From NCBI RefSeq assembly GCF_002939475.1, contig NZ_PKFQ01000001.1:1860001-1924000 (forward strand): DNA of 64,000 nucleotides, given 5' to 3'. Both the position numbers and the translations under genes were made by a program. The stretch is from Streptomyces cinnamoneus. GTDB lineage: Bacteria > Actinomycetota > Actinomycetes > Streptomycetales > Streptomycetaceae. Positions 8,960-16,639 of this stretch are shown in pieces. The notes below the pieces were generated by a model that was given only the letters and a program-made list of their open reading frames with translations, was not told the origin of the DNA and did no database searches. Numbering within the stretch: position 1 is the first letter of the stretch; each line of letters begins with the position of its first letter.

Positions 8960-9711
8960 CCCTCGCCGTCCGAGTCATCCCCTGCCTGGACGTGGACAAC
9001 GGCCGCGTCGTCAAGGGGGTCAACTTCCAGAACCTGCGCGACGCGGGCGACCCCGTCGAGATGGCCCGCGTCTACGGGCAGGAGGGCGCCGACGAGCTGA
9101 CCTTCCTCGACATCACCGCCTCCTCTGGCAACCGGGAGACCACCTACGACGTGGTGCGCCGCACCGCCGAGCAGGTCTTCATCCCGCTGACCGTGGGCGG
9201 CGGGGTCCGCACCGCGGAGGACGTCGACAAGCTGCTGCGGGCCGGCGCCGACAAGGTGGGCGTCAACACGGCGGCCATCGAGCGGCCGGAGCTGATCCGC
9301 GAGATCGCGGAGCGGTTCGGCCGGCAGGTGCTGGTCCTGTCGGTCGACGCCCGCCGCACCGCCTCGGGATCGTTCGAGGTGACCACGCACGGCGGCCGGC
9401 GCGGCACCGGCGTCGACGCCGTGGAGTGGGCGCACCGCGCGGCGGAGCTGGGCGCGGGAGAGATCCTGCTGAACTCCATGGACGCCGACGGCACCAAGGA
9501 CGGCTACGACACGGAGATGATCGCGGCCGTGCGCCGGCACGTCACGGTCCCCGTCATCGCCAGCGGCGGCGCCGGCAAGCTCGCCGACTTCGCCCCGGCG
9601 GTGGACGCGGGCGCGGACGCGGTCCTGGCCGCGTCGGTCTTCCACTTCGGCGACCTGCGCATCGCGGAGGTCAAGGGCGCGCTGCGGGACGCGGGCCACC
9701 CCGTGCGGTAG
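8956..9711 (+). CDS. hisF: Imidazole glycerol phosphate synthase, cyclase subunit
   Basis: HisF uses ammonia from HisH to form imidazoleglycerol phosphate and AICAR. The 251-residue barrel starts [20 protein letters not shown] with the catalytic aspartate in CLDVDNG. The second catalytic aspartate lies in [15 protein letters not shown]. Phosphate loops are [12 protein letters not shown] and [13 protein letters not shown]. The GTG start at 8956 overlaps the ridA stop by four bases. It is the last gene of this his unit; hisG, hisE and hisI are not in the window. Confidence 0.97.
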   Translation: MTLAVRVIPCLDVDNGRVVKGVNFQNLRDAGDPVEMARVYGQEGADELTFLDITASSGNRETTYDVVRRTAEQVFIPLTVGGGVRTAEDVDKLLRAGADKVGVNTAAIERPELIREIAERFGRQVLVLSVDARRTASGSFEVTTHGGRRGTGVDAVEWAHRAAELGAGEILLNSMDADGTKDGYDTEMIAAVRRHVTVPVIASGGAGKLADFAPAVDAGADAVLAASVFHFGDLRIAEVKGALRDAGHPVR

Positions 9712-9736
9712 GGGCGCCCGCCCACGACGCCCGGTC

Positions 9737-9763
9737 GCCGGGCGGGCCGGCGGCCCGCCCGGC
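9737..9763. terminator. Hairpin after hisF, shared with convergent gene
   Basis: GCCGGGCGGGCC at 9737-9748 and its complement GGCCCGCCCGGC at 9752-9763 form a 12-base stem with a 3-base loop. It sits between the convergent hisF and dienelactone-hydrolase-like genes and can terminate both. Confidence 0.6.
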
Positions 9764-9778
9764 CGGGCGCCTCGTCCC

Positions 9779-10369
9779 CTATCCCCGGCCGACGTCCTCC
9801 AGGAAGCCCAGCGCCACCCGCCAGGCGGCCTCCGCCGCCTCCTCGTCGTAGTCCGGCAGGCCGGGATCCGTGAAGAGGTGCCCCGCGCCGTGGTACCGGT
9901 GCACCTCCACGTCCGCTCCCGCACGCCCCATCCGCAGGTACCACGCGTTGAGCCAGTCGTGCGGCTCGAAGGGGTCCGGGTCCGCCACGTGCAGCTGGAC
10001 CGGCAGCTCGTCCACCGCCGCGTCCTCCGCCAGGTCGGACGTGCCGTGCAGGAGCAGCAGTCCCCGCGCCTTGGCGTCCGCCAGCGCCAGGTTCTGCGCG
10101 ATCGACCCGCCGAGCGAGAAGCCGGCGTAGACCAGCCCCCGGTCGGAGAGCGGGGCCACCGCCGTCACGGCCCGCCGCAGCAGCTCCTCGCGGCCGATCT
10201 CGTCCTTGATGGCCATGCCGTCCTCGACGGACTCGGCGGTGCGGCCCTCGTAGAGGTCGGGCGCGTGGACCTCGTGGCCCGCGGCGCGCAGTCGCTCGGC
10301 CGCGGCGAGGACCGCCGGCCGCAGCCCGTAGGCCGAATGAAAAAGGACAATCGTGGTAGGGGACGCCAC
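9779..10369 (-). CDS. Dienelactone-hydrolase-family alpha/beta hydrolase
   Basis: The 196-residue protein has the alpha/beta-hydrolase order: TIVLFHSAYGLRP first, the nucleophile elbow GFSLGGS, LLLLHGTSDL, an acid in LHVADPDPFEP and the histidine in RYHGAGHLFTD. In classical dienelactone hydrolases the nucleophile is Cys; here it is Ser, so the substrate is probably different. I chose the GTG at 10369 (MASPTTIVLF) because AAGGAAG lies about 9 bases upstream and family similarity begins there; the open frame continues further without family features. It is divergent from the MscS-type gene. Confidence 0.8.
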   Translation of the reverse strand: MASPTTIVLFHSAYGLRPAVLAAAERLRAAGHEVHAPDLYEGRTAESVEDGMAIKDEIGREELLRRAVTAVAPLSDRGLVYAGFSLGGSIAQNLALADAKARGLLLLHGTSDLAEDAAVDELPVQLHVADPDPFEPHDWLNAWYLRMGRAGADVEVHRYHGAGHLFTDPGLPDYDEEAAEAAWRVALGFLEDVGRG

Positions 10370-10466
10370 TGAAGACACTTCCTTACAGCTGGATCGCGTG
10401 CCCCCATCGTGCCAGTTACGTTCGGAAGGGGCGCGCGCCGGCAGGAGGCCGGAAGGAGCTGGTGCC

Positions 10467-11570
10467 ATGGAGGACGTGCTGCGGCCCCTCGCGGTCGTCG
10501 GCGGGGCGCTCCTCGTCACGCTGCTGGTCGGCTGGCTGGCCGACCGCATCGTGCGCGGGATCGCCGAGCGGCGCCCCGACGACCCGCTGTGGGGCTTGTT
10601 GCGCCGGTGCAGAATGCCGCTGCGGCTGGTGCTGTGCGCGGCCCTGCTGCGCGGGGGGTACAGCTCGGCGGAGCTGGGCGAGAAGCACGAGGCCGTCATC
10701 GGTCAGGGGCTCACGCTGGTGCTGATCGGGGCGTGCGCGTGGCTCGCGGTGCGGCTGGCCACCGCGGTGGTGGAGGCGGGGTACGCCCGCTACGCCGCCG
10801 GGGCCCGCGATCCGGCCCGCATGCGCCGGGTGCGGACGCAGGTCACGCTGATCCGCCGGGTCGTCACGGCGGCCGTCGCGGTGGTCGCGGTGGCGGCCAT
10901 GCTGCTGACCTTCCCCGCCATGCGGACCGTGGGGACCTCGCTGCTGGCCTCCGCCGGCCTGATCGGCATCGTGGCCGGTGTGGCCGCCCAGTCGACCCTG
11001 GGCAACCTCTTCGCGGGCCTCCAGATCGCCTTCGGCGACATGGTGCGCATCGGAGACACGGTCGTGGTCGGGGGCGAGTGGGGCACCGTCGAGGAGATCA
11101 CCCTGACCTATCTGGTGGTGGCCACCTGGGACGAGCGGCGCATCACCATGCCGGTGTCGTACTTCACCAGCCGTCCGTTCGAGAACTGGTCCCGCGGCAA
11201 CGCCCGGATGACCGGCACGGTCTTCTTCCACCTCGACCACGCCGCCCCCGTCGACCTGCTGCGCGAGCGGCTCCACCAGGTGCTCAAGGCGACCCTGGAG
11301 TGGGACGGCCGCGCCTGGAGCCTGGTGGTCACCGACACCACGCCCTCCACGATCCAGGTGCGGGCCCTGATGACCGCCCAGAACTCCGACGACATATGGG
11401 CCCTGCGCTGCGTGGTCCGCGAGGAACTGGTGTCCTGGCTGCGCCGGGAGCACCCGTACGCCCTCCCCCGGTTCAACACCGCGCCCGCGCCGGGCCTGGA
11501 GGAGGCCCCCGACCGGCGGCAGACACCGCCGACCTCCGAGGACGTCGCCCCGGGCCCGGGGACGGCATGA
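10467..11570 (+). CDS. MscS-family mechanosensitive ion channel
   Basis: The 367-residue membrane protein has about four N-terminal hydrophobic helices. They are followed by the pore-lining MscS helix, here SLLASAGLIGIVAGVAAQ and STLGNLFAGLQIAF. The beta domain reads GDMVRIGDTVVVGGEWGTVEEI, LTYLVVATWDERRITMPVSYF and PFENWSR, all typical of MscS. The start ATG at 10467 is preceded by GGAAGGAG. Such channels release solutes during hypo-osmotic shock. A Pro/Glu-rich tail of about 30 residues ends the protein. Confidence 0.9.
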   Translation: MEDVLRPLAVVGGALLVTLLVGWLADRIVRGIAERRPDDPLWGLLRRCRMPLRLVLCAALLRGGYSSAELGEKHEAVIGQGLTLVLIGACAWLAVRLATAVVEAGYARYAAGARDPARMRRVRTQVTLIRRVVTAAVAVVAVAAMLLTFPAMRTVGTSLLASAGLIGIVAGVAAQSTLGNLFAGLQIAFGDMVRIGDTVVVGGEWGTVEEITLTYLVVATWDERRITMPVSYFTSRPFENWSRGNARMTGTVFFHLDHAAPVDLLRERLHQVLKATLEWDGRAWSLVVTDTTPSTIQVRALMTAQNSDDIWALRCVVREELVSWLRREHPYALPRFNTAPAPGLEEAPDRRQTPPTSEDVAPGPGTA

Positions 11571-11591
11571 GGGCCCCCGGGGAAGCCGTGC

Positions 11592-13184
11592 TCAGAGCCC
11601 GCGCAGGGTGCGTTCGTCCAGGTGGCGCAGCACGCTGTCCACCACCTCCGGGTCCATTCCCGGCTCGCTGCGCGCCGCCATCACCTCGTGCCGCGCCGCC
11701 GACAGCAGCTCCCCCTGCAGCCGGTGGAGCGCGCGCAGCCGCTCCACGCGCTGCGCGTGGGCGTCGCGGCGCTCCTCGTCGACCATGTCGGGGCTGATCC
11801 GGGCGCCCATGTCGTAGGCGCGGCGGCCCAGGGACTCCATCATGTCCTCGGACAGGTCCTCGTCCTCCACGAGCTCCAGCAGCCGGTGCCGGGCGGCCTT
11901 CGCCGCCCGGGTGGCCAGCTGCCGCTCCAGCTCCCGGCTCGCGTCGATGTCCTTGCGCACCCCCACGGCCTTGACCAGCCACGGCAGGGTCAGACCCTGG
12001 ACGACGAGGGTGGCGATGATGACCGCGAAGGCGACGAAGAGGATCTCGTCGCGGGCCGGGAAGGGCGACTTGTCGTCCTTGGTGAGGGGGATCGCGAGGG
12101 CGAGCGCCACGGTGGCCACGCCCCGCATCCCCGACCACCACGTCACCACCGTCTCGCGCCAGCTCAGCAGGACGTCCTCGTCGACGTCCCGGCGCTTGTG
12201 CAGCTTCTTGGTCACCCAGGCGGCGGGCAGCAGCCACAGCAGCCGTACGCCCACCACGACGGCGACGACGGTGCCGCCGACGCCCAGCATCTCGCCCCAG
12301 CGGCCGGAGGCCGTGCTGACGGCGTTGTGGAGCTCCAGGCCGACGAGCCCGAAGGCGGCGCCGGTGACGAGGGTGTCGACGACCTCCCAGAAGGTGTGCC
12401 CGGCCAGCCGGCCCAGGACGTCGTCGGGGTCGTGGGCGTACTCGGCGAGGAACAGCGCGGTGGTCAGCACGGCGAGCACGCCGGAGCCCTTGAGCTCCTC
12501 GGCGAGGACGTAGGCGACGAACGGCACCAGCAGGGTGAGCCCGATCTGGAGCGTGGCGTCGCCGAGGACGTCCATCAGCCGTTTGGCGGCCCAGCCGAGC
12601 GCGAGGCCGACCGCGACGGCCACCACGGCGGAGAGCACCAGCTCTCCGACGGCCCGCGACAGCGAGAAGCTGCCGCTGACGGCGGCCGCGATGGCCACGT
12701 GGTAGAGCACGATCGCGGTGACGTCGTTGAAGAGCCCCTCGCCCTCCAGGATGGAGACCAGGCGCCGCGGCAGTCCGAGGGAGCCCGCGACGGCGGTGGC
12801 GGCGACCGGGTCGGGCGGGGCCACGAGCGCGCCGAGCGCCACGGCGGCGGCCAGCGAGATGCCGGGCATGATCGCGTTGGCAACGGCGGCGACGGCCGCG
12901 GTGGTGACGAAGACCAGCGCGACCGCGAGCAGCAGGATCGGCCGCACGTTGGCCGCGAACTGCCGCCAGGAGGTGCGCTGCGCGGTGGCGTAGAGCAGCG
13001 GCGGCAGGGCCAGCGGGAGGATGAACTCCGGCGGGACGGCCACGTTGGGCACGAACGGCAGCAGGGCGAGGACGATCCCGCCGATCGTCATCAGGACCGG
13101 GGAGGGCACCCCCAGCCGGTCCCCCAGCGGCACCGTGACGAGCGCCCCGAGCAGCAGGACGAACAGCAGGGCGAGCTGGTCCAC
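11592..13184 (-). CDS. CPA1-family Na+/H+ antiporter
   Basis: The 530-residue protein begins with about 12 hydrophobic segments. The ion-binding signature is GALVAPPDPVAATAVAGSLG, followed by RLVSILEGEGLFNDVTAIVLY, both diagnostic for CPA1 (NhaP/NHE) exchangers. The last 110 residues are charged and cytoplasmic, beginning DIDASRELERQLATRAAKAA. It exchanges Na+ (or K+) for H+ across the plasma membrane. It converges with the MscS gene, 21 bases away; both bear on ion balance but they are not co-transcribed. Confidence 0.92.
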   Translation of the reverse strand: MDQLALLFVLLLGALVTVPLGDRLGVPSPVLMTIGGIVLALLPFVPNVAVPPEFILPLALPPLLYATAQRTSWRQFAANVRPILLLAVALVFVTTAAVAAVANAIMPGISLAAAVALGALVAPPDPVAATAVAGSLGLPRRLVSILEGEGLFNDVTAIVLYHVAIAAAVSGSFSLSRAVGELVLSAVVAVAVGLALGWAAKRLMDVLGDATLQIGLTLLVPFVAYVLAEELKGSGVLAVLTTALFLAEYAHDPDDVLGRLAGHTFWEVVDTLVTGAAFGLVGLELHNAVSTASGRWGEMLGVGGTVVAVVVGVRLLWLLPAAWVTKKLHKRRDVDEDVLLSWRETVVTWWSGMRGVATVALALAIPLTKDDKSPFPARDEILFVAFAVIIATLVVQGLTLPWLVKAVGVRKDIDASRELERQLATRAAKAARHRLLELVEDEDLSEDMMESLGRRAYDMGARISPDMVDEERRDAHAQRVERLRALHRLQGELLSAARHEVMAARSEPGMDPEVVDSVLRHLDERTLRGL

Positions 13185-13268
13185 GGACGCCCTCCGGGCG
13201 GGTCGGTGCGGTCGGCCAGGCCTACAGCCTGCCTCACCCGCCTCCGGCCCGCCCCACGGGGGACGGTG

Positions 13269-14210
13269 CTACGAGCTCTCGGCGCGCACCGTGTCCAGGG
13301 CGTGCTGGAGGTCGTCGGGGTAGGCGCTCTCGAACTCCACCCAGCGGCCGTCGCCCGGGTGCTCGAAGCCGAGCCGCACGGCGTGCAGCCACTGGCGGGT
13401 GAGTCCCAGGCGCTTGGCGATGGTGGGGTCGGCGCCGTAGGTGAGGTCGCCGACGCACGGGTGGCGGTGGGCGGCCATGTGCACGCGGATCTGGTGGGTG
13501 CGGCCCGTCTCCAGCTTGATGTCCAGGAGGCTGGCGGCCCGGAACGCCTCGATGAGGTCGTAGTGGGTGACGGACGGCTTGCCCTCGGCGGTGACGGCCC
13601 ACTTGTAGTCGTGGTTGGGGTGGCGGCCGATGGGGGCGTCGATGGTGCCGCTCATCGGGTCCGGGTGGCCCTGGACCAGGGAGTGGTAGCGCTTGTCGAC
13701 CGTGCGCTCGCGGAACTGCTGCTTGAGCAGGGTGTAGGCGCGCTCGGACTTGGCGACGACCATCAGGCCGGAGGTGCCGACGTCCAGGCGGTGCACGATG
13801 CCCTGGCGCTCGGCGGCGCCGGAGGTGGAGATGCGGTAGCCGGCGGCGGCCAGTCCGCCGATGACGGTGGGGCCCGTCCAGCCGGGGCTGGGGTGCGCGG
13901 CCACGCCGACCGGCTTGACGATCACGACGATGTCGTCGTCGTCGTGGACGATCTCCATGCCCTCGACCGGCTCGGCGACGATCTGCACCGGCGCGGGCGG
14001 CGCGGGCAGCTCGACCTCCAGCCAGGCGCCACCGGTGACCCGGTCGGACTTCCCGGCCTCGGCCCCGTCGAGCTGGACCTTGCCCGCGGCCGCCAGCTCG
14101 GCCGCCTTGGTGCGGGAGAAACCGAACATACGGGCGATGGCGGCGTCGACGCGCTCGCCTTCGAGGCCATCGGGGACGGGAAGGGCGCGGATCTCGGGAA
14201 TGGTGCTCAC
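13269..14210 (-). CDS. RluA/RluD-family 23S rRNA pseudouridine synthase
   Basis: The 313-residue enzyme has an N-terminal S4 domain ([20 protein letters not shown], with the [16 protein letters not shown] region) and a pseudouridine synthase domain with the catalytic Asp motif [19 protein letters not shown]. Later motifs are [20 protein letters not shown] and [12 protein letters not shown]. This is the RluD-like architecture that modifies helix 69 of 23S rRNA in other bacteria; the target here is inferred. It lies downstream of lspA on the same strand, an order common in actinobacteria. Confidence 0.93.
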   Translation of the reverse strand: MSTIPEIRALPVPDGLEGERVDAAIARMFGFSRTKAAELAAAGKVQLDGAEAGKSDRVTGGAWLEVELPAPPAPVQIVAEPVEGMEIVHDDDDIVVIVKPVGVAAHPSPGWTGPTVIGGLAAAGYRISTSGAAERQGIVHRLDVGTSGLMVVAKSERAYTLLKQQFRERTVDKRYHSLVQGHPDPMSGTIDAPIGRHPNHDYKWAVTAEGKPSVTHYDLIEAFRAASLLDIKLETGRTHQIRVHMAAHRHPCVGDLTYGADPTIAKRLGLTRQWLHAVRLGFEHPGDGRWVEFESAYPDDLQHALDTVRAESS

Positions 14211-14224
14211 CAGTCGAGTATGAC

Positions 14225-14247
14225 GGACGGGCGGGGGACGCCCGTCC
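14225..14247 (-). terminator. Hairpin between lspA and the rluD-type gene
   Basis: GGACGGGC at 14225-14232 pairs with GCCCGTCC at 14240-14247 around a 7-base loop. It sits within the 42-base gap after lspA and may be a weak terminator or processing site, since the two genes are usually co-transcribed. Confidence 0.35.
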
Positions 14248-14252
14248 CCGGT

Positions 14253-14828
14253 TCAGTCCTTGTGGATCGTCCCGTCCGGGTCCAGGCCCCGGAAGGAGAG
14301 GACGACGATCAGGAAGCCGCCGCAGACGATCGCGGAGTCGGCGAGGTTGAAGACCGCGAAGTGCGGGGTGGCGATGAAGTCCACCACACCGCCCTCGAAG
14401 CCGCCGGGCGACCGGAAGAGCCGGTCGGTGAGGTTGCCGAAGGCGCCGCCCAGCAGCAGGCCCAGCGCGATCGCCCACGGCAGGCTGTAGAGCTTGCGGG
14501 CGATGCGGGCGATCGCCACGATCACGGCGGCGGCGATGACCGTGAAGACGATCGTCATCGCCTCGCCGATGCCGAAGGCCGCGCCGCGGTTGCGGATCAC
14601 GTCGAGCTGGAGCCAGGTGCCGAACACCTCGACGGGGTCGTGGTGCTCCAGGTGGGCGACCACGAGCAGCTTGCTGCCCAGGTCCAGGAGATAGGCGAAC
14701 GCGGCCACCGCGAGCAGCACCGCGATGCGCCGCCGGCGCCGGGGGTCGCCCTTCCCGCCTGCCGTATCCGTCACCCCGCCGGGCTCGGTGGGCTCGGTGG
14801 GCCGTCCGGCCTGATCCGCCTCTGTCAC
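14253..14828 (-). CDS. lspA: Lipoprotein signal peptidase II
   Basis: LspA cleaves prolipoprotein signal peptides in the plasma membrane. The 191-residue protein has four hydrophobic segments after a charged N-terminal tail of about 35 residues. The family blocks are visible: [31 protein letters not shown] with the first catalytic aspartate, and GGVVDFI with [15 protein letters not shown] carrying the second. The N-terminal tail ([16 protein letters not shown]) is longer than in E. coli but common in Streptomyces. A downstream start cannot be excluded. Confidence 0.95.
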   Translation of the reverse strand: MTEADQAGRPTEPTEPGGVTDTAGGKGDPRRRRRIAVLLAVAAFAYLLDLGSKLLVVAHLEHHDPVEVFGTWLQLDVIRNRGAAFGIGEAMTIVFTVIAAAVIVAIARIARKLYSLPWAIALGLLLGGAFGNLTDRLFRSPGGFEGGVVDFIATPHFAVFNLADSAIVCGGFLIVVLSFRGLDPDGTIHKD

Positions 14829-14893
14829 GTGAGTCCCTGGTTATTCGTCCCTGCTGACTGAGGACGAGGGTACGGCACGCGGTGGGGGGCGGG

Positions 14894-16204
14894 TCAGCGA
14901 CGTTCCTGCCGCTGCTTGCACTCCACACACAGGGTGGCGCGGGGAAACGCCTGCATACGGGCCTTGCCGATCGGTTTGCCGCAGTTCTCGCAGAGGCCGT
15001 ACGTACCGGCGTCCAGCCGCTCCAGCGCCCGCTCGGTCTGCATCAGCATCTCGCGGGCGTTCGCGGCGAGGGCCAGTTCGTGCTCCCGGGTGATGTTCTT
15101 GGTCCCGGTGTCCGCCTGGTCGTCCCCGGCGCCGTCGCCCGAGTCCCGCATCAGCCCGCTGATCGCCGCGTCGGAGGCGGCGATCTCGGCCCGCAGCCGC
15201 GCGGCGTCGGTCTGGAGCTCGCTGCGCGCCCCGGCCACCTCCGCGGGCGACCAGGGCTCCTCCCCCGGCCGCACGGCCAGCACCGCACCGGTGCGGGCTC
15301 CCGGCACCTTCTTGGCGGCCTGGGCCTCGTCCGTGCTCTTCTTAGCAGCCACCGTCCTGGCTCCCGTCTCTTTAGCGGGCACCGCCGTCCCGGCCGGTGC
15401 GCTTGCGGCCGATGCGGCCCGGTCATCTGATGCGGCACCGGCCCGGCGGGCCGGCTTGCGGGGTGGTGCTGTTCCGTCCGGCCCGGCCTTCGGCGCTGTT
15501 CCTCGTGCGGGGGCGGCCTTCGCCGCCGCCTTCCCGGTGCCGGCCGCCGCACCGGTCGCGTCCTCCCCCTGCCGGGCGGCCCGGGCCACCGTGGCAGTCT
15601 TCCCCGCCGCGGCGGCCTTGTCTGCCGCAGTGGCTTTCTTGGCCGGGGCGGACTTCTTGACCGGGGCGGTTTTCCGGCCCGGGGCGCCCTTGCCGGCGGA
15701 GGCGGACTTCTTGGCGGCGGCCTTGGCGGGGGCGGCGGTGGCCGTCCTGGCAGCGGTGCCGGTCTTCTTCGCGGGTGCGGGCTCGGCGGCCTTCGCCGCC
15801 TTCTTGGCCGGCGTGGCCTTGCCGCCGGCGGCGGTCTTGGTGGTCGTCGCCTTCTTCGCCGGCGCGGCCTTGCCGCCCGGAGCGGCCTTCTTCGCCGCTG
15901 TCGTCTTTTTGGCCGCGGCGGCCTTGGCGGCGGCTGCGGCCTTCTTCACCGGTGCCGCCTTGCCGCCGGCGGCGGTCTTGGCGGTCGTCGCCTTCTTCGC
16001 GGGGGTGGCCTTCCCGGCGGCTCCGCCGGTCGGCACGGACTTCTTCGTCGCCGCCTTCTTCCCGCCCGCCGCGGACTTCGCGGCCGCGGGGGCCGTGGAC
16101 TTCTTCGCCGGCGCCGTCTTCCCACCGGCACCGGCCTTGGCCGGCCGCGCGGACCCCACGGCGGACCTGGCCGGCACGGCCTTTGTCGCCGACTTCTCCG
16201 CCAT
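14894..16204 (-). CDS. DksA/TraR zinc-finger protein with long Lys/Ala-rich tail
   Basis: The 436-residue protein has two unlike parts. Residues 1 to about 300 are lysine, alanine and proline repeats (units such as PAKKATTAKTAAGGKAAPVK) resembling the tail of histone H1 or HupS-like nucleoid proteins. The C-terminal 130 residues form a DksA/TraR domain: a coiled helix (SELQTDAARLRAEIAASDAA) and a four-cysteine zinc finger, CENCGKPIGKARM and ATLCVECKQRQ. I chose ATG at 16204 because AAGGGA lies 9-14 bases upstream; the frame is open a further 26 codons. DNA or RNA polymerase association is likely. It lies just upstream of lspA, same strand. Confidence 0.8.
   Translation of the reverse strand: MAEKSATKAVPARSAVGSARPAKAGAGGKTAPAKKSTAPAAAKSAAGGKKAATKKSVPTGGAAGKATPAKKATTAKTAAGGKAAPVKKAAAAAKAAAAKKTTAAKKAAPGGKAAPAKKATTTKTAAGGKATPAKKAAKAAEPAPAKKTGTAARTATAAPAKAAAKKSASAGKGAPGRKTAPVKKSAPAKKATAADKAAAAGKTATVARAARQGEDATGAAAGTGKAAAKAAPARGTAPKAGPDGTAPPRKPARRAGAASDDRAASAASAPAGTAVPAKETGARTVAAKKSTDEAQAAKKVPGARTGAVLAVRPGEEPWSPAEVAGARSELQTDAARLRAEIAASDAAISGLMRDSGDGAGDDQADTGTKNITREHELALAANAREMLMQTERALERLDAGTYGLCENCGKPIGKARMQAFPRATLCVECKQRQERR
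15818..15859 (-). repeat. First copy of a 42-base repeat coding for the Lys/Ala tail
   Basis: The 42 bases at 15818-15859 recur at 15959-16000 with one mismatch that I can see. Both copies code for the same piece of the tail (AKKATTAKTAAGGKA type). This shows that the tail has grown by in-frame duplication. Confidence 0.75.
15959..16000 (-). repeat. Second copy of the 42-base tail repeat
   Basis: This is the partner of 15818-15859, offset by 141 bases (47 codons), so expansion or contraction between the copies keeps the reading frame. Confidence 0.75.
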
Positions 16205-16357
16205 GGCCGCGATCCCTTCACATTTTATGATCTTGCGCGCGAATCGTGCGGGAACGATAAATCGGCGCAGGGCACGCGGCAACGGGGCTCGCCGGTCTCA
16301 TCCGTTGTGCCCCGCCTCCGGCCCCTTAATCGGTCGGCCGGCGCGCCTCGCGCCCCG

Positions 16358-16370
16358 TACACTGGGCGCA
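16358..16370 (+). promoter_or_regulatory. Predicted -10 box of the ileS leader
   Basis: TACACT at 16358-16363 fits the TANNNT -10 pattern of vegetative Streptomyces promoters and lies shortly before the T-box leader. A -35 box is not obvious. The region from 16205 to 16357 between the divergent DksA-type gene and this box shows no gene. Confidence 0.4.
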
Positions 16371-16374
16371 GCGA

Positions 16375-16639
16375 AAGGCGTGGATGGGACCAGTAGCGCC
16401 GCACGCAGCCATCAGCGATCCGGGGACGGTGCGAGCCCGGGGGTGTGCGCGGGGTGAAGATCAGCCCGGAGCCGCCGGAGGAACCCCCCGCCCCGGGGTC
16501 AGTAGAACCGGCGTCGCGACCCTAATGAGGGGGCCGGAGGCGTGACGCGCCTGCGGCCAAGGAGGGTGGTACCGCGGGAGCAGCACACGCTCTCGTCCCT
16601 CCGACGGACAGCGCACAACCGTCCCGCCGGAGGAAGCCG
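16375..16639 (+). ncRNA. T-box riboswitch controlling ileS, translational type
   Basis: The leader carries an AGUA motif (CCAGTAG, about 16391), a likely specifier AUC (Ile) at 16460-16462 in the context GAAGATCA, and the T-box GGTGGTACCGCGGGA around 16565-16580. Its TGGT at 16568-16571 can pair with the ACCA end of uncharged tRNA-Ile. Downstream, CCCTCCG near 16599 is complementary to CGGAGGAAG just before the ileS ATG. Uncharged tRNA is therefore expected to free the ribosome-binding site rather than prevent termination. Actinobacterial ileS T-boxes are known to act on translation. Confidence 0.9.

Noticed and set aside
11622..14861. 1079-residue plus-strand frame across the antiporter, rluD and lspA genes
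   Set aside because: It crosses three well-supported minus-strand genes and has no recognisable domain.
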